From assembly GCA_016219285.1 (NCBI GenBank), contig JACRNJ010000073.1, positions 1 through 42,343 of the forward strand: a stretch of 42,343 nucleotides of DNA, given 5' to 3'. The first letter of the stretch is position 1; the number at the start of each line of letters is the position of its first letter. The position numbers were made by a program, and so were the translations under genes. Of the stretch, positions 16,291-23,726 are shown one piece after another. The stretch comes from Deltaproteobacteria bacterium. GTDB lineage: Bacteria; Desulfobacterota; GWC2-55-46; UBA9637. The notes under the pieces were generated by a model. The model worked only from the letters and a program-made list of their open reading frames with translations, was not told the DNA's origin and made no database searches.

Positions 16291-16731
16291 ATGAGACACA
16301 ATAGAGATGAAAAAAGATTTGACAGAGCGGTTGGCCATTTAAGATGTATGATGGCTAATATGGTCAATTCGCTTTTCTTACACGGAAGAATAAGAACAAC
16401 ATTGCCGAAGGCTAAAGAATTAAGAAGCAAGGTTGAAAATATGATTACGCTTGGCAAAAAAGGGGATATGGTTGCAAGGAGGCGGGCAATAGCCTTTATG
16501 AGAGACAAGGCCGTTGTAACAAAGCTTTTTGAGGAAATATCTCCTAAATATAAAGATAGAAACGGCGGCTATACAAGAATACTTCATGCAGATGTCAGAC
16601 CAGGCGATTCAAGTCCCATGGCGCTGCTTGAACTGATTGAAGAAGGCGAAGGTAAAAAAGATAAGGCAAAAAAACCTGTATCACGGAAGAGAGCAGTATA
16701 TCCAGCAAAGCAGAAGAAAAAGGCGGCATAA
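16291..16731 (+). CDS. rplQ: 50S ribosomal protein L17
   Basis: bL17 lies near the tunnel exit. The 146-aa product begins MRHNRDEKRFDRAVGHLRCM and has HGRIRTTLPKAKELR, then RNGGYTRILHADVRPGDSSP, all characteristic; the first residue after Met-Arg-His lacks the usual KGR/KLG variation, but the fold region is intact. The C-terminus carries a basic tail. A five-residue open frame (ATGGAGAGGAGCGAC, TTA, TGA) ends overlapping the ATG, so initiation may be coupled to it. Last gene of the alpha operon. Confidence 0.95.
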   Translation: MRHNRDEKRFDRAVGHLRCMMANMVNSLFLHGRIRTTLPKAKELRSKVENMITLGKKGDMVARRRAIAFMRDKAVVTKLFEEISPKYKDRNGGYTRILHADVRPGDSSPMALLELIEEGEGKKDKAKKPVSRKRAVYPAKQKKKAA

Positions 16732-16733
16732 AA

Positions 16734-16833
16734 GATTTACGATTTTAGATTTACGATTTCAAAAGAAAGCAGAAAATGAAAAAATGGAAAAAAATTTCTA
16801 TTTTTCGATTCGTAAATCGTAATTCGTAAATCG
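16734..16833. repeat. Heptamer element with long core, upstream of tRNA-Gly (inverted copy of 13871-13974)
   Basis: Left words GATTTAC, GATTTTA, GATTTAC, GATTTCA; core AAAGAAAGCAGAAAATGAAA and following bases; right words AATTCGT-type. The core is the reverse complement of the rpsK-upstream core with only one or two differences over about 50 nt. Confidence 0.85.
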
Positions 16834-16838
16834 GTATT

Positions 16839-16914
<76 letters not shown>

Positions 16915-16927
16915 ATTTTTAATTTTA

Positions 16928-17003
16928 GATTTACGAATTACGAATTACGAATTACGAATTAAAACCCCAAATCGTAAATCTAAAATCGTAAATCGTAAAT
17001 TCC
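16928..17003. repeat. Heptamer inverted-repeat element upstream of fur
   Basis: Exactly five left words (16928-16962): GATTTAC, GAATTAC three times, GAATTAA; core AACCCC; right words AAATCGT, AAATCTA, AAATCGT, AAATCGT, AAATTCC (16969-17003). It ends two bases before the fur ATG, leaving no room for a Shine-Dalgarno sequence. Confidence 0.88.
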
Positions 17004-17004
17004 T

Positions 17005-17439
17005 ATGAAATTAGCGGACAAGAAAGAACTTCTCCAAAAATATCTGCACGAAAAGGGCCTCAAATCTACTACTCAGAGAAATGACATCATAGCTACCTTT
17101 TTTAAGACAAACACTCACATAAATCTTGAAGAGCTTCTCAAGAGGGTCAGGCGCACAAACCCCAAGGTTGGGTATGCAACGGTTTATAGAACCATGAAGC
17201 TCTTAACAGGGTGCGGCATTGCCATTGAAAGGCAGTTTGGCGATGGGCAGACAAGGTATGAGCACATACCCGATGACAGCCACCATGACCACTGCATCTG
17301 CGTTAAATGCGGGAAGATTGTAGAATTTGAGAGTCAGAAGATAGAGCATATGCAAAAGGAAATAGCCGAAAAGCTGAGATTTACTGTGACAAATCACAAA
17401 TTGGAATTATACGGTTTTTGCTCAAAATGCAGTAGTTAG
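17005..17439 (+). CDS. fur: Ferric uptake regulator family repressor
   Basis: A 144-aa Fur-family metalloregulator. The N-terminal winged helix includes STTQRNDIIATFF and PKVGYATVYRTMKLL. The metal and zinc sites are HHDHCICVKCGKIVEFE and the C-terminal CSKC. Length is typical. No ribosome-binding site precedes the ATG because a heptamer element ends two bases upstream; translation may be leaderless-like or weak. A Fur-box-like palindrome lies between this gene and feoB, which supports Fur rather than Zur or PerR, though the subfamily is inferred. Confidence 0.92.
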   Translation: MKLADKKELLQKYLHEKGLKSTTQRNDIIATFFKTNTHINLEELLKRVRRTNPKVGYATVYRTMKLLTGCGIAIERQFGDGQTRYEHIPDDSHHDHCICVKCGKIVEFESQKIEHMQKEIAEKLRFTVTNHKLELYGFCSKCSS

Positions 17440-17457
17440 TTTTTTTATGTTGATATT

Positions 17458-17476
17458 GAAAATGATTTTTGTTATC
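17458..17476. promoter_or_regulatory. Fur-box-like operator upstream of feoB
   Basis: GAAAATGATTTTTGTTATC matches 14 of 19 positions of the classical Fur box (GATAATGATAATCATTATC). The wider segment contains a perfect AAATGAT/ATCATTT inverted repeat. It is centred about 115 nt before the feoB ATG and just after the fur stop. No clear promoter hexamers were resolved around it. Confidence 0.55.
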
Positions 17477-17486
17477 ATTTGAATAG

Positions 17487-17574
17487 TTCAAAACTTAAAA
17501 CTTAAAACCTTAAAACTGGTTTAAAAAGTTTTGAGTTTTAAGGTTGTAGTTTTGACATTTGAGTTTTGAGTTAA
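17487..17574. repeat. Heptamer inverted-repeat element upstream of feoB
   Basis: Left words of the AAAACTT type (AAAACTT twice, then AAAACCTT and AAAACTG); right side GTTTTGAG, GTTTTAAG, GTTGTAG, TTTTGAC, ATTTGAG, TTTTGAG. It has the same layout with a different word. It ends seven bases before the feoB ATG. Confidence 0.75.
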
Positions 17575-17581
17575 TTTTAGT

Positions 17582-19552
17582 ATGCACGAACATAATAATA
17601 TAAAGACAGAGGAAGGCGCCAAACGGCTTATCCTTGTTGGCAATCCCAATGTTGGCAAAAGCGTCATCTTTGGCGCATTGACAGGCAGATACGTCACTGT
17701 GTCAAATTATCCAGGGACAACTGTTGAGGTAAGCAGGGGCAGAGCCTCTCTGGAGGGTGTAAAATATACTGTAATAGATACCCCTGGTGTAAATAGCATT
17801 GTGCCTATGTCTGAAGATGAGCGGGTTACAAGGGATATATTATTAAACGAGAAAGCTTATAGTGTAATACAGGTGGCTGATACAAAGAATTTAAGAAGGG
17901 CGCTTCTTATATCCATTCAACTGGCAGAGCTTGGGCTTTCTTTTTCGCTTGCACTGAATATGATAGATGAGGCAAGGAGCAGGGGGTGGGAGGTAAATAT
18001 ACCCAAACTATCCAGGCTGTTGGGAATAGATGTAGTTCCAACCATTGCAACCCAGAGACGTGGGATAGATAACCTGGCTAAGACGGTCTCCTCTCAAAGG
18101 TTATCTAATTTTAAAATAGATTATACCCGAGATATAGAGGATGCAGTGCAAGTCATTGAGGGATTGCTTCCAGAGATGTTTATATCCAGGAGGGCTATTG
18201 CCTTAATGCTGCTTTCAGGCGATGAAACTCTCAACAGCTGGCTGCACAAGAATCTTTCTGAGGGAGAAATTAAAAAGGTAGAAGATATTCGCTACAATAT
18301 TCAGTCCGGATATACAGAACCCTTGAGCTATATATTGAATATAGAGAGGCTAAAGATGGTCGACAGAGTTGTGGCGGATGTTGTGACCATAGAACCTGCA
18401 AGCGGCGGGCGATTGGCCGGATTTATAGGCAAGTGGTCAATGCACCCTGTTGCCGGTATTCCTATCTTGCTTGCCATCTTATATTTAATGTATGCGTTTG
18501 TTGGACAGTTTGGGGCAGGAACCAGCGTTGACTTTTTAGAAGAGGTTGTATTTGGCGAGTATCTCAATCCATGGGTGTCAAGGGTTGTTAAGGCCACAGT
18601 GCCAATAGAGATTGTGCATGAGTTGATAGTCGGGCCGTATGGTCTCGTAACAATGGCGCTCACCTATGCCATTGCAATTATTCTTCCTATTGTAGGGTAT
18701 TTTTTTATATTCTTCGGTTTGCTTGAAGATTCAGGTTATCTCCCGAGGCTTGCGGTAATGGTTGATAAGATATTCAAACTTATTGGTCTCAACGGCAAGG
18801 CAGTGCTTCCCATGGTTCTCGGCCTGGGCTGTGATACAATGGCTACAATGACCACAAGGATATTGGAGACAAAAAAAGAAAGGATACTTGTAACCCTGCT
18901 TCTGGCCCTCGGGGTGCCGTGTTCTGCACAGCTTGGGGTAATACTTGGTATGCTTGGCGGGTTGTCTTTCAAGGCGACACTGTGGTGGGGAGGTGTTATA
19001 GTTTTTATTATGTTTATGGTAGGTTTTCTTGCATCAAAGATTATTTCTGGCGAGACATCGGATTTTCTGCTGGAGATACCGCCTATAAGGATTCCCAAAT
19101 TCTCCAATATACTCATTAAAACCCTTGTAAGGATAGAATGGTATTTAAGAGAGGCCGTGCCTCTTTTTATCCTCGGGACGCTGTTTTTGTTCATACTGGA
19201 TAAGCTGGCAATATTAAATGTGTTGGAAAGGATTACAGCGCCTGTTGTTGTTAATTTCCTTGATTTGCCTGCCAAGGCCACAGGGGCATTTATCATTGGC
19301 TTTTTAAGAAGGGACTATGGTGCAGCAGGGCTTCTTATATTGCAGAAGGACGGTCTGTTAAATCCGATTCAGGTTGTTGTCAGCCTCGTTACAATAACTC
19401 TCTTTATTCCGTGTATAGCAAATTTCTTTATGATAGCCAAAGAGAGGGGGCTTATGGCCGCAGTATGGATGAGTGTATTTATATTTCCTTTTGCAATAAT
19501 GGTTGGCGGGGTGTTAAATTTTATCTTAAGGATGTTGGAGGTAAAGCTATAA
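17582..19552 (+). CDS. feoB: Ferrous iron transporter FeoB
   Basis: FeoB is the inner-membrane Fe(II) transporter with a cytosolic G domain. In this 656-aa protein G1 is GNPNVGKS (residues 20-27), the switch region YPGTTVEVSRG, G3 DTPG and G4 NMID. The membrane part has the gate motifs LGLGCDTMATMTTRILETKK and GVPCSAQLGV, a variant of the usual GC-VPA and PCSA motifs. It is shorter than E. coli FeoB (773 aa). No separate feoA; a FeoA-like domain is fused to the regulator downstream. The Fur-box-like site upstream suggests iron repression. No strong Shine-Dalgarno sequence precedes the ATG. Confidence 0.93.
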   Translation: MHEHNNIKTEEGAKRLILVGNPNVGKSVIFGALTGRYVTVSNYPGTTVEVSRGRASLEGVKYTVIDTPGVNSIVPMSEDERVTRDILLNEKAYSVIQVADTKNLRRALLISIQLAELGLSFSLALNMIDEARSRGWEVNIPKLSRLLGIDVVPTIATQRRGIDNLAKTVSSQRLSNFKIDYTRDIEDAVQVIEGLLPEMFISRRAIALMLLSGDETLNSWLHKNLSEGEIKKVEDIRYNIQSGYTEPLSYILNIERLKMVDRVVADVVTIEPASGGRLAGFIGKWSMHPVAGIPILLAILYLMYAFVGQFGAGTSVDFLEEVVFGEYLNPWVSRVVKATVPIEIVHELIVGPYGLVTMALTYAIAIILPIVGYFFIFFGLLEDSGYLPRLAVMVDKIFKLIGLNGKAVLPMVLGLGCDTMATMTTRILETKKERILVTLLLALGVPCSAQLGVILGMLGGLSFKATLWWGGVIVFIMFMVGFLASKIISGETSDFLLEIPPIRIPKFSNILIKTLVRIEWYLREAVPLFILGTLFLFILDKLAILNVLERITAPVVVNFLDLPAKATGAFIIGFLRRDYGAAGLLILQKDGLLNPIQVVVSLVTITLFIPCIANFFMIAKERGLMAAVWMSVFIFPFAIMVGGVLNFILRMLEVKL

Positions 19553-19553
19553 T

Positions 19554-19609
19554 TTACGATTTAAGATTTACGAATTACAATTTAAAATATAAAATCGTAA
19601 ATTTATTAA
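19554..19609. repeat. Heptamer inverted-repeat element between feoB and the DtxR gene
   Basis: Words TTACGATT/GATTTAA, GATTTAC, GAATTAC, AATTTAA on the left and AATATAA, AATCGTA, AATTTAT on the right. GGGAGA for the next gene follows. Confidence 0.75.
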
Positions 19610-19619
19610 GGGAGACACT

Positions 19620-20294
19620 ATGATAGACCAAAAGGTAGTAGAGGAGATTTTAGAATTTGTGTGGACGCAAAGAGAATCTGGGAATGACAGCATTGCCGAC
19701 CTTTTGAGCATAGCGGAGGTTAAAGAGGCAAAAGCCAACACGGCAATTTTACAGGAGTTGGAAAACGATGGAATTGTATATATAAAAGATAACAGCAGGA
19801 TTGCGCTTACGGCAAAAGGTGAAAAGCTGGCAGAGGCAACGGTCAGGAGGCATAGGCTTGCAGAGAGGCTTTTAACTGATGTTCTGGAAATAAAAGAAGA
19901 CATGGAAATAGAGGAGAATGCATGCAATTTTGAACACTCTCTTTCGCCCATTGTTACTGACAGCATATGCACATTGTTAGGCCATCCGCCGAGATGTCCG
20001 CATGGGCTTCCTATACCAAGAGGGGAATGCTGCAACAAATTTAAGGTGGATGTAAAGCCGCTTGTTCAGCCATTAAAGGATATGGAGATAGGACAGAGCG
20101 GCAGGATAGTTTTTATTATACCAAGCTCTCACTCCAGGTTAGACAGACTTGGCTCCCTTGGTATTGTTCCCGGGAGCATTATAAGGCTTCATCAGAAAAG
20201 GCCGTCTTTTGTTATAGAAATTGGCGAAACTTCATTGGCAATAGATTATGACATTACAAAAGAGATATATGTAAAAAAAGATGGTGGGGTTTAA
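19620..20294 (+). CDS. DtxR/MntR-type metalloregulator with FeoA domain
   Basis: A 224-aa iron- or manganese-dependent repressor. Residues about 1-65 form a winged helix; RRHRLAERLLTDVLEI and the metal-binding segment EENACNFEHSLSPIVTDSIC, then LGHPPRCPHGLPIPRGECC, are the dimerisation domain. The last 75 residues are an SH3-like FeoA domain (GQSGRIVFIIPSSHSRLDRL, LGIVPGSIIRLHQK). GGGAGA lies seven bases before the ATG. With fur and feoB it makes an iron-homeostasis locus with two different regulators. Whether Fe or Mn is the co-repressor cannot be told from sequence. Confidence 0.9.
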   Translation: MIDQKVVEEILEFVWTQRESGNDSIADLLSIAEVKEAKANTAILQELENDGIVYIKDNSRIALTAKGEKLAEATVRRHRLAERLLTDVLEIKEDMEIEENACNFEHSLSPIVTDSICTLLGHPPRCPHGLPIPRGECCNKFKVDVKPLVQPLKDMEIGQSGRIVFIIPSSHSRLDRLGSLGIVPGSIIRLHQKRPSFVIEIGETSLAIDYDITKEIYVKKDGGV

Positions 20295-20557
20295 ATTTTC
20301 TAATAAAACGCAAAATAAAAGTATTTTGACCTTTGGGTACTTTTCCCATTATGTTGTGCTTATCCATTGAATGTGCATTATGAAACCCTCATGAGCTATT
20401 GGCTCACAAAGGGGGATGAAATTTGGGTTTTGGTTGTCATTCCGAACGGAGTGAGGAATCTTTAAGATTTCTCCCTTCGGTCGAAATGACAATTTCAGGT
20501 GAAAAGAGTAATGGATAAATAGCAGAAGATGTGTCTATTAAACTGAGGATGTGAATT
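20295..20557. other. 263-nt gap with dispersed hairpins
   Basis: No gene is seen. A weak promoter-like pair TTGACC (20326-20331) and TATGTT (20350-20355), spacing 18, may serve the usp gene. TTATCCATT (20362-20370 region) and AATGGATAA (20511-20519 region) are an outer inverted repeat enclosing smaller hairpins, including TGAGCTATTGGCTCA and the dispersed 20434-20492 palindrome. Confidence 0.5.
20434..20492. repeat. Dispersed palindrome of the TTGTCATTCCGA type
   Basis: The segment begins TTGTCATTCCGAACGGAG and ends CTTCGGTCGAAATGACAA, forming a long imperfect hairpin around AATCTTTAAGATTT. Sequences of this type are widespread intergenic repeats in many unrelated bacteria. One copy is seen in this window. 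Confidence 0.75.
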
Positions 20558-21796
20558 ATGTTTCAAAAGATTCTTACAGCGCTAGACAATTCCCTATATT
20601 CTGATTATGGTATGGAGGCTGCCATTGCTATTGCCAGCGCATACAAGGCGACACTTACAGGCTGCCATGTTTATGCTGCCAGGCTTCATGAGACCAGATT
20701 TATGGATATGGAATCCGGCTTGCCTGAGAGATATCAATCGGAGGCAATACTAAAACGGCAGAGGGATATACATGAGAGCCTGATATCCAAAGGGCTTGGT
20801 ATTATTTCTGATTCCTATTTAGACAGGTTTGAGAAGAGATGTGTGGAAGTTAAAGTCTCCTGTTTTCGTAAAAACAGAGAAGGCAAAAACTTTGTAGAGA
20901 TACTAAAGGAGATAGAAGAGGGCAACTATGATTTAACGGTAATGGGCAGCCTTGGCATGGGTGTTGTGGAAAACAGCATCATAGGCGGCGTCTGTGAACG
21001 GGTAGCAAGAAAGACGAAACAAGATACCCTCATTATTAAATCTCAAATCTCAAATCCTAAATCCGAAATCTTGAAGAACATCCTCGTTGCCATAGATGGA
21101 AGCGCATACTCCTACTGGGGTTTGATGGTTGCCCTTGGTTTTCAAAAGGCATTCGGCTGTGAAATAGAGGCGGTAGCTGCGTTTGACCCATACTTTCATC
21201 AGACGGCGTTTAAAAATATTGCAGATGCCATTTCAGAAGAAGCTGCAAAGGTTTTTAAATTCAAAGAGCAGGAAAAACTTCACGATGAGATTATAGACAA
21301 GGGCATGGCAAAATTATATCAGGGCTATCTGGATACTGCGGCCCAAATAGCACAGGCAAGGGGGTTGGAGATAAAAACAACGCTGTTGGCAGGAAAGGTA
21401 TACAACGAGATACTTAAGCATATCCATATGACAAGGCCAGCGCTTCTGGTTATCGGCCGTTTTGGCCTTCACCATGTGCCTGAGTCGGATATGGGGAGCA
21501 ATGCGGAAAATCTTTTAAGGCTTGTGCCATGCAGTGTTTTTATGGGTGGAAGAGGGTTTAACCCCGACGATATTATTAAGAAGCAATCAGATTCCACATC
21601 TGTCATAGAATGGGCTGACGATGTCTTGAAGAGATTGGAAAAGGTTCCTCCCTTTGCAAAAGGTATGGCAAAGAAGGCTATTGAAGATTATGCAAGGGAA
21701 AGGAACCAGACAATTATAACTGAAAAGCTTATGGATGAGGCTGTGCAGAAACTTCTTCCGCCTTCTGCCAGAAAGGCAATGGGTATTCAGGAGTAG
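20558..21796 (+). CDS. Double universal-stress-protein with PCP_red-like tail
   Basis: A 412-aa protein with two Usp alpha/beta domains: residues about 1-160 (ILTALDNSLYSDYGMEAA; LTVMGSLGMG) and about 172-330 (NILVAIDGSAYSYWGL; LLVIGRFGLH). The last 60 residues (WADDVLKRLEKVPPFAKGMAKKAIE, then ERNQTIITEKLMDEA) resemble the PCP_red domain of light-independent protochlorophyllide reductase and its non-photosynthetic relatives. A 35-nt heptamer array encodes the linker between the two Usp domains. GAGG lies nine bases before the ATG. It precedes a cytochrome b gene, so a role in respiratory or redox stress is plausible but inferred. Confidence 0.88.
   Translation: MFQKILTALDNSLYSDYGMEAAIAIASAYKATLTGCHVYAARLHETRFMDMESGLPERYQSEAILKRQRDIHESLISKGLGIISDSYLDRFEKRCVEVKVSCFRKNREGKNFVEILKEIEEGNYDLTVMGSLGMGVVENSIIGGVCERVARKTKQDTLIIKSQISNPKSEILKNILVAIDGSAYSYWGLMVALGFQKAFGCEIEAVAAFDPYFHQTAFKNIADAISEEAAKVFKFKEQEKLHDEIIDKGMAKLYQGYLDTAAQIAQARGLEIKTTLLAGKVYNEILKHIHMTRPALLVIGRFGLHHVPESDMGSNAENLLRLVPCSVFMGGRGFNPDDIIKKQSDSTSVIEWADDVLKRLEKVPPFAKGMAKKAIEDYARERNQTIITEKLMDEAVQKLLPPSARKAMGIQE
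21038..21072 (+). repeat. Five-heptamer array inside usp
   Basis: AAATCTC, AAATCTC, AAATCCT, AAATCCG, AAATCTT: 35 nt in the coding sequence. It encodes the interdomain linker (around KSQISNPKSEIL, residues 161-172). The word matches the AAATCTA/AAATCGT arm of the intergenic elements, but there is no opposite arm. Confidence 0.8.
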
Positions 21797-21811
21797 CAAG
21801 GTGGATTTTGC

Positions 21812-21840
21812 TTGACAATTGAGAAATGGAGATATAAAAT
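21812..21840 (+). promoter_or_regulatory. Sigma-70-type promoter for the TPR gene
   Basis: TTGACA (21812-21817) and TAAAAT (21835-21840) are separated by 17 nt, a near-consensus pair. The TPR gene starts 36 nt downstream of the -10 box, with an AAGGAGGG binding site. Confidence 0.75.
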
Positions 21841-21876
21841 TTCGGTATTATTACTACTAACAAGGAGGGAAATTAT

Positions 21877-22353
21877 ATGATAAAGAAATGGTTAACAAAA
21901 GGCATATTGTTATGCGGCATAATCTCCTTTATATTTATGGGCGCTGCAAATGCAGGTGAAAAAACAACAGCCGTTTCAAAACAGGAAGCAGAAAAACTGG
22001 CGATTGAGCATCAAGCATACGGCAATAAATACGATGATAATGGTCAGTTCAAGGAAGCGATAGAAGAATATAAGAAATCTCTGGAATATGCTTCTAATAA
22101 TGCGGAGACACTCTTTAATCTCGCCATTGTTTATTTGAAGGCCAATAAGCCGACAGAGGCTGCGGCAACATTGGAAAGGCTGGTTAAACTCTCTGCAAAT
22201 GATGCAGAAGGATATACCCTTCTGGGAATTGCATATAGAGGCTGCGGAAAAGAAACAGAGGCAAAAAGCGCATGGGAAAGGTCTCTGAAAATAAACCCAG
22301 ACCAGCCAAAGGTTAAAGAAATGCTGAATGATAAGGTGTCTAAACACCAATAA
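21877..22353 (+). CDS. Exported tetratricopeptide-repeat protein
   Basis: A 158-aa protein with an N-terminal signal peptide (basic MIKKWLTKG, hydrophobic core, cleavage likely after ANA near residue 26). Three TPR units follow: about residues 46-75, 80-110 and 112-146 (NAETLFNLAIVYLKANKPTE; AEGYTLLGIAYRGCGKETEA). TPR proteins mediate protein contacts; here probably in the periplasm. It has its own promoter, a strong ribosome-binding site and a terminator, so it is likely monocistronic. Partner unknown; the neighbouring cytochrome b complex is a candidate. Confidence 0.85.
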   Translation: MIKKWLTKGILLCGIISFIFMGAANAGEKTTAVSKQEAEKLAIEHQAYGNKYDDNGQFKEAIEEYKKSLEYASNNAETLFNLAIVYLKANKPTEAAATLERLVKLSANDAEGYTLLGIAYRGCGKETEAKSAWERSLKINPDQPKVKEMLNDKVSKHQ

Positions 22354-22377
22354 ACAACTTGATATTTATCATGTTAA

Positions 22378-22416
22378 AATCCCCATAATCACGGATATGA
22401 TTATGGGGATTTTTTA
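22378..22416 (+). terminator. Rho-independent terminator after the TPR gene
   Basis: AATCCCCATAATC and GATTATGGGGATT form a perfect 13-bp stem with an eight-base loop, followed by TTTTT. It lies 25 nt after the stop codon. Confidence 0.92.
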
Positions 22417-22441
22417 TTACTATAGGCAGCGACATAAATTT

Positions 22442-22517
22442 GTAGTCTGCCGATTTATCGGCGCTTTTAAAATACGCCCATGTGGCACCCAACATAAGGT
22501 TGGGTCGGGCAAACTAC
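22442..22517. repeat. GTAG/CTAC dispersed palindromic element, copy 2
   Basis: Starts GTAGTCTGCCGATTTATCGG and ends GGTTGGGTCGGGCAAACTAC. It contains an internal CCCAACATAAGGTTGGG hairpin not present in the shorter copies but also found in the 33128 copy. Confidence 0.85.
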
Positions 22518-22563
22518 AGCTACTTATTTTTGTCGTCCACTATAATGAGAGCCGATACCCATT

Positions 22564-23724
22564 ATGAATAACTTAAAACCTGAACATGTAAATTGGAGGC
22601 ACTATTTCGGCGGCTTGTCGTTGGTAATGATAATACTCCAGTTGTTGACAGGCCTATTCCTTATATTCTTTTATGAGCCGACACTCTCAGATGCCTATAA
22701 AACAGTCCAGAAGATATCAAATGAGGTTTATGGCGGAGGCCTGATGCGCAATCTCCACCGATGGATACCCGGTTTTTTATTCATTGCCGTTCTTGTGCAT
22801 ACAATAAGATGTTTCCTGAGAAAGGATTTTTCAAATCAGCAAAAAAGAGTTTTGTGGCTGACCGGGTTTTTGCTTCTGCTGCCTCTATTTCTACTTGTAG
22901 CTACAGGTTTAATAATCCCGTGGGAATGGAAAGGCTACTGGTTTATGGAGATGGCGCCGAACTATTTTGAGACAGTTCCGATTATCGGACCTGAATTGAA
23001 ATCGTTTTTTCTTGAGACATATACTGTGCCAAGATATTATGTCCTGCATATACTTGTATTTCCTATAATCACATTTGTGCTGGTTGATTATCATATGCTT
23101 TCTAAACTAAGAAGACGCGGTATTTTCCTCTATATATTAAAACATGCAATAATAGCCCTGCCATTTTTAATATTGTTGTTTTACCTTTCGATAACGGTGC
23201 AAATCCCTTCAGCAGATCCGCAGGAAGTGCCGCTGCCGCTGGAAGGAGCAAATATTATTGCGCCCGAATGGTATTTTTTGATAATCCTGTTGCCGTTCAT
23301 GTATCTTAAAAACAGCCCGTGGATTCCATTCATAGCCATATTCGCGCCGCTTGTCATACTTTTCCTGGCTGCATTTATGCCATATTATTTGAAAGGGAAT
23401 AAAGACAATGAAGCTGAATCTGGCGAGATGCATCACAAGGCAAGAGGCATAAGGCTTGTCTGTCATAAGATTATGAGGAACACCATTGCAAAGAAAATTG
23501 CCACAGGTGTTCTTGTTGCTGTAATCACGTTTGTTTTTGTTGCGCTCATTTATCTCGGAAATTATAATTCACCGACATTCGGCTGTAACTCATGCCATAA
23601 TGTGTCAAAAGGCGAGAGGCTGGGTATCCCCCCTCACTTTTTTAAAGACCGCTCCAAGCTTCCGCTGTTGGACGATAATGAGTGGATGATGAAGCACTGG
23701 TATTATCCAAACGAAGTCTGGTAA
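22564..23724 (+). CDS. Cytochrome b (b6-type His spacing) with C-terminal haem-c motif
   Basis: A 386-aa membrane protein fusing cytochrome b N- and C-terminal domains. The haem ligands are probably His65/His79 and His162/His177; the 14-residue interval in the second pair is that of cytochrome b6, not mitochondrial-type b. The quinol-site motif PEWYF is at about 234-238. After a further membrane helix (about 312-332) the C-terminus has CNSCH (341-345), a single haem-c site. This suggests a quinol-cytochrome c oxidoreductase component with built-in electron exit. No Rieske gene is in the window. The ribosome-binding site is weak (GAGAG). Confidence 0.88.
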   Translation: MNNLKPEHVNWRHYFGGLSLVMIILQLLTGLFLIFFYEPTLSDAYKTVQKISNEVYGGGLMRNLHRWIPGFLFIAVLVHTIRCFLRKDFSNQQKRVLWLTGFLLLLPLFLLVATGLIIPWEWKGYWFMEMAPNYFETVPIIGPELKSFFLETYTVPRYYVLHILVFPIITFVLVDYHMLSKLRRRGIFLYILKHAIIALPFLILLFYLSITVQIPSADPQEVPLPLEGANIIAPEWYFLIILLPFMYLKNSPWIPFIAIFAPLVILFLAAFMPYYLKGNKDNEAESGEMHHKARGIRLVCHKIMRNTIAKKIATGVLVAVITFVFVALIYLGNYNSPTFGCNSCHNVSKGERLGIPPHFFKDRSKLPLLDDNEWMMKHWYYPNEVW

Positions 23725-23726
23725 TT

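Noticed and set aside
16928-17003. Heptamer runs considered as CRISPR repeats
   Set aside because: Units are 7 nt with no spacers, each array has only four to five units, and no cas gene is present.
18736-19296. 186-aa minus-strand ORF inside feoB
   Set aside because: It is antisense to a clear FeoB membrane domain, has no family resemblance and no ribosome-binding site; a shadow frame.
22328-22567. 79-aa ORF between the TPR gene and cytochrome b
   Set aside because: It runs through a terminator and a GTAG/CTAC repeat, with no ribosome-binding site.
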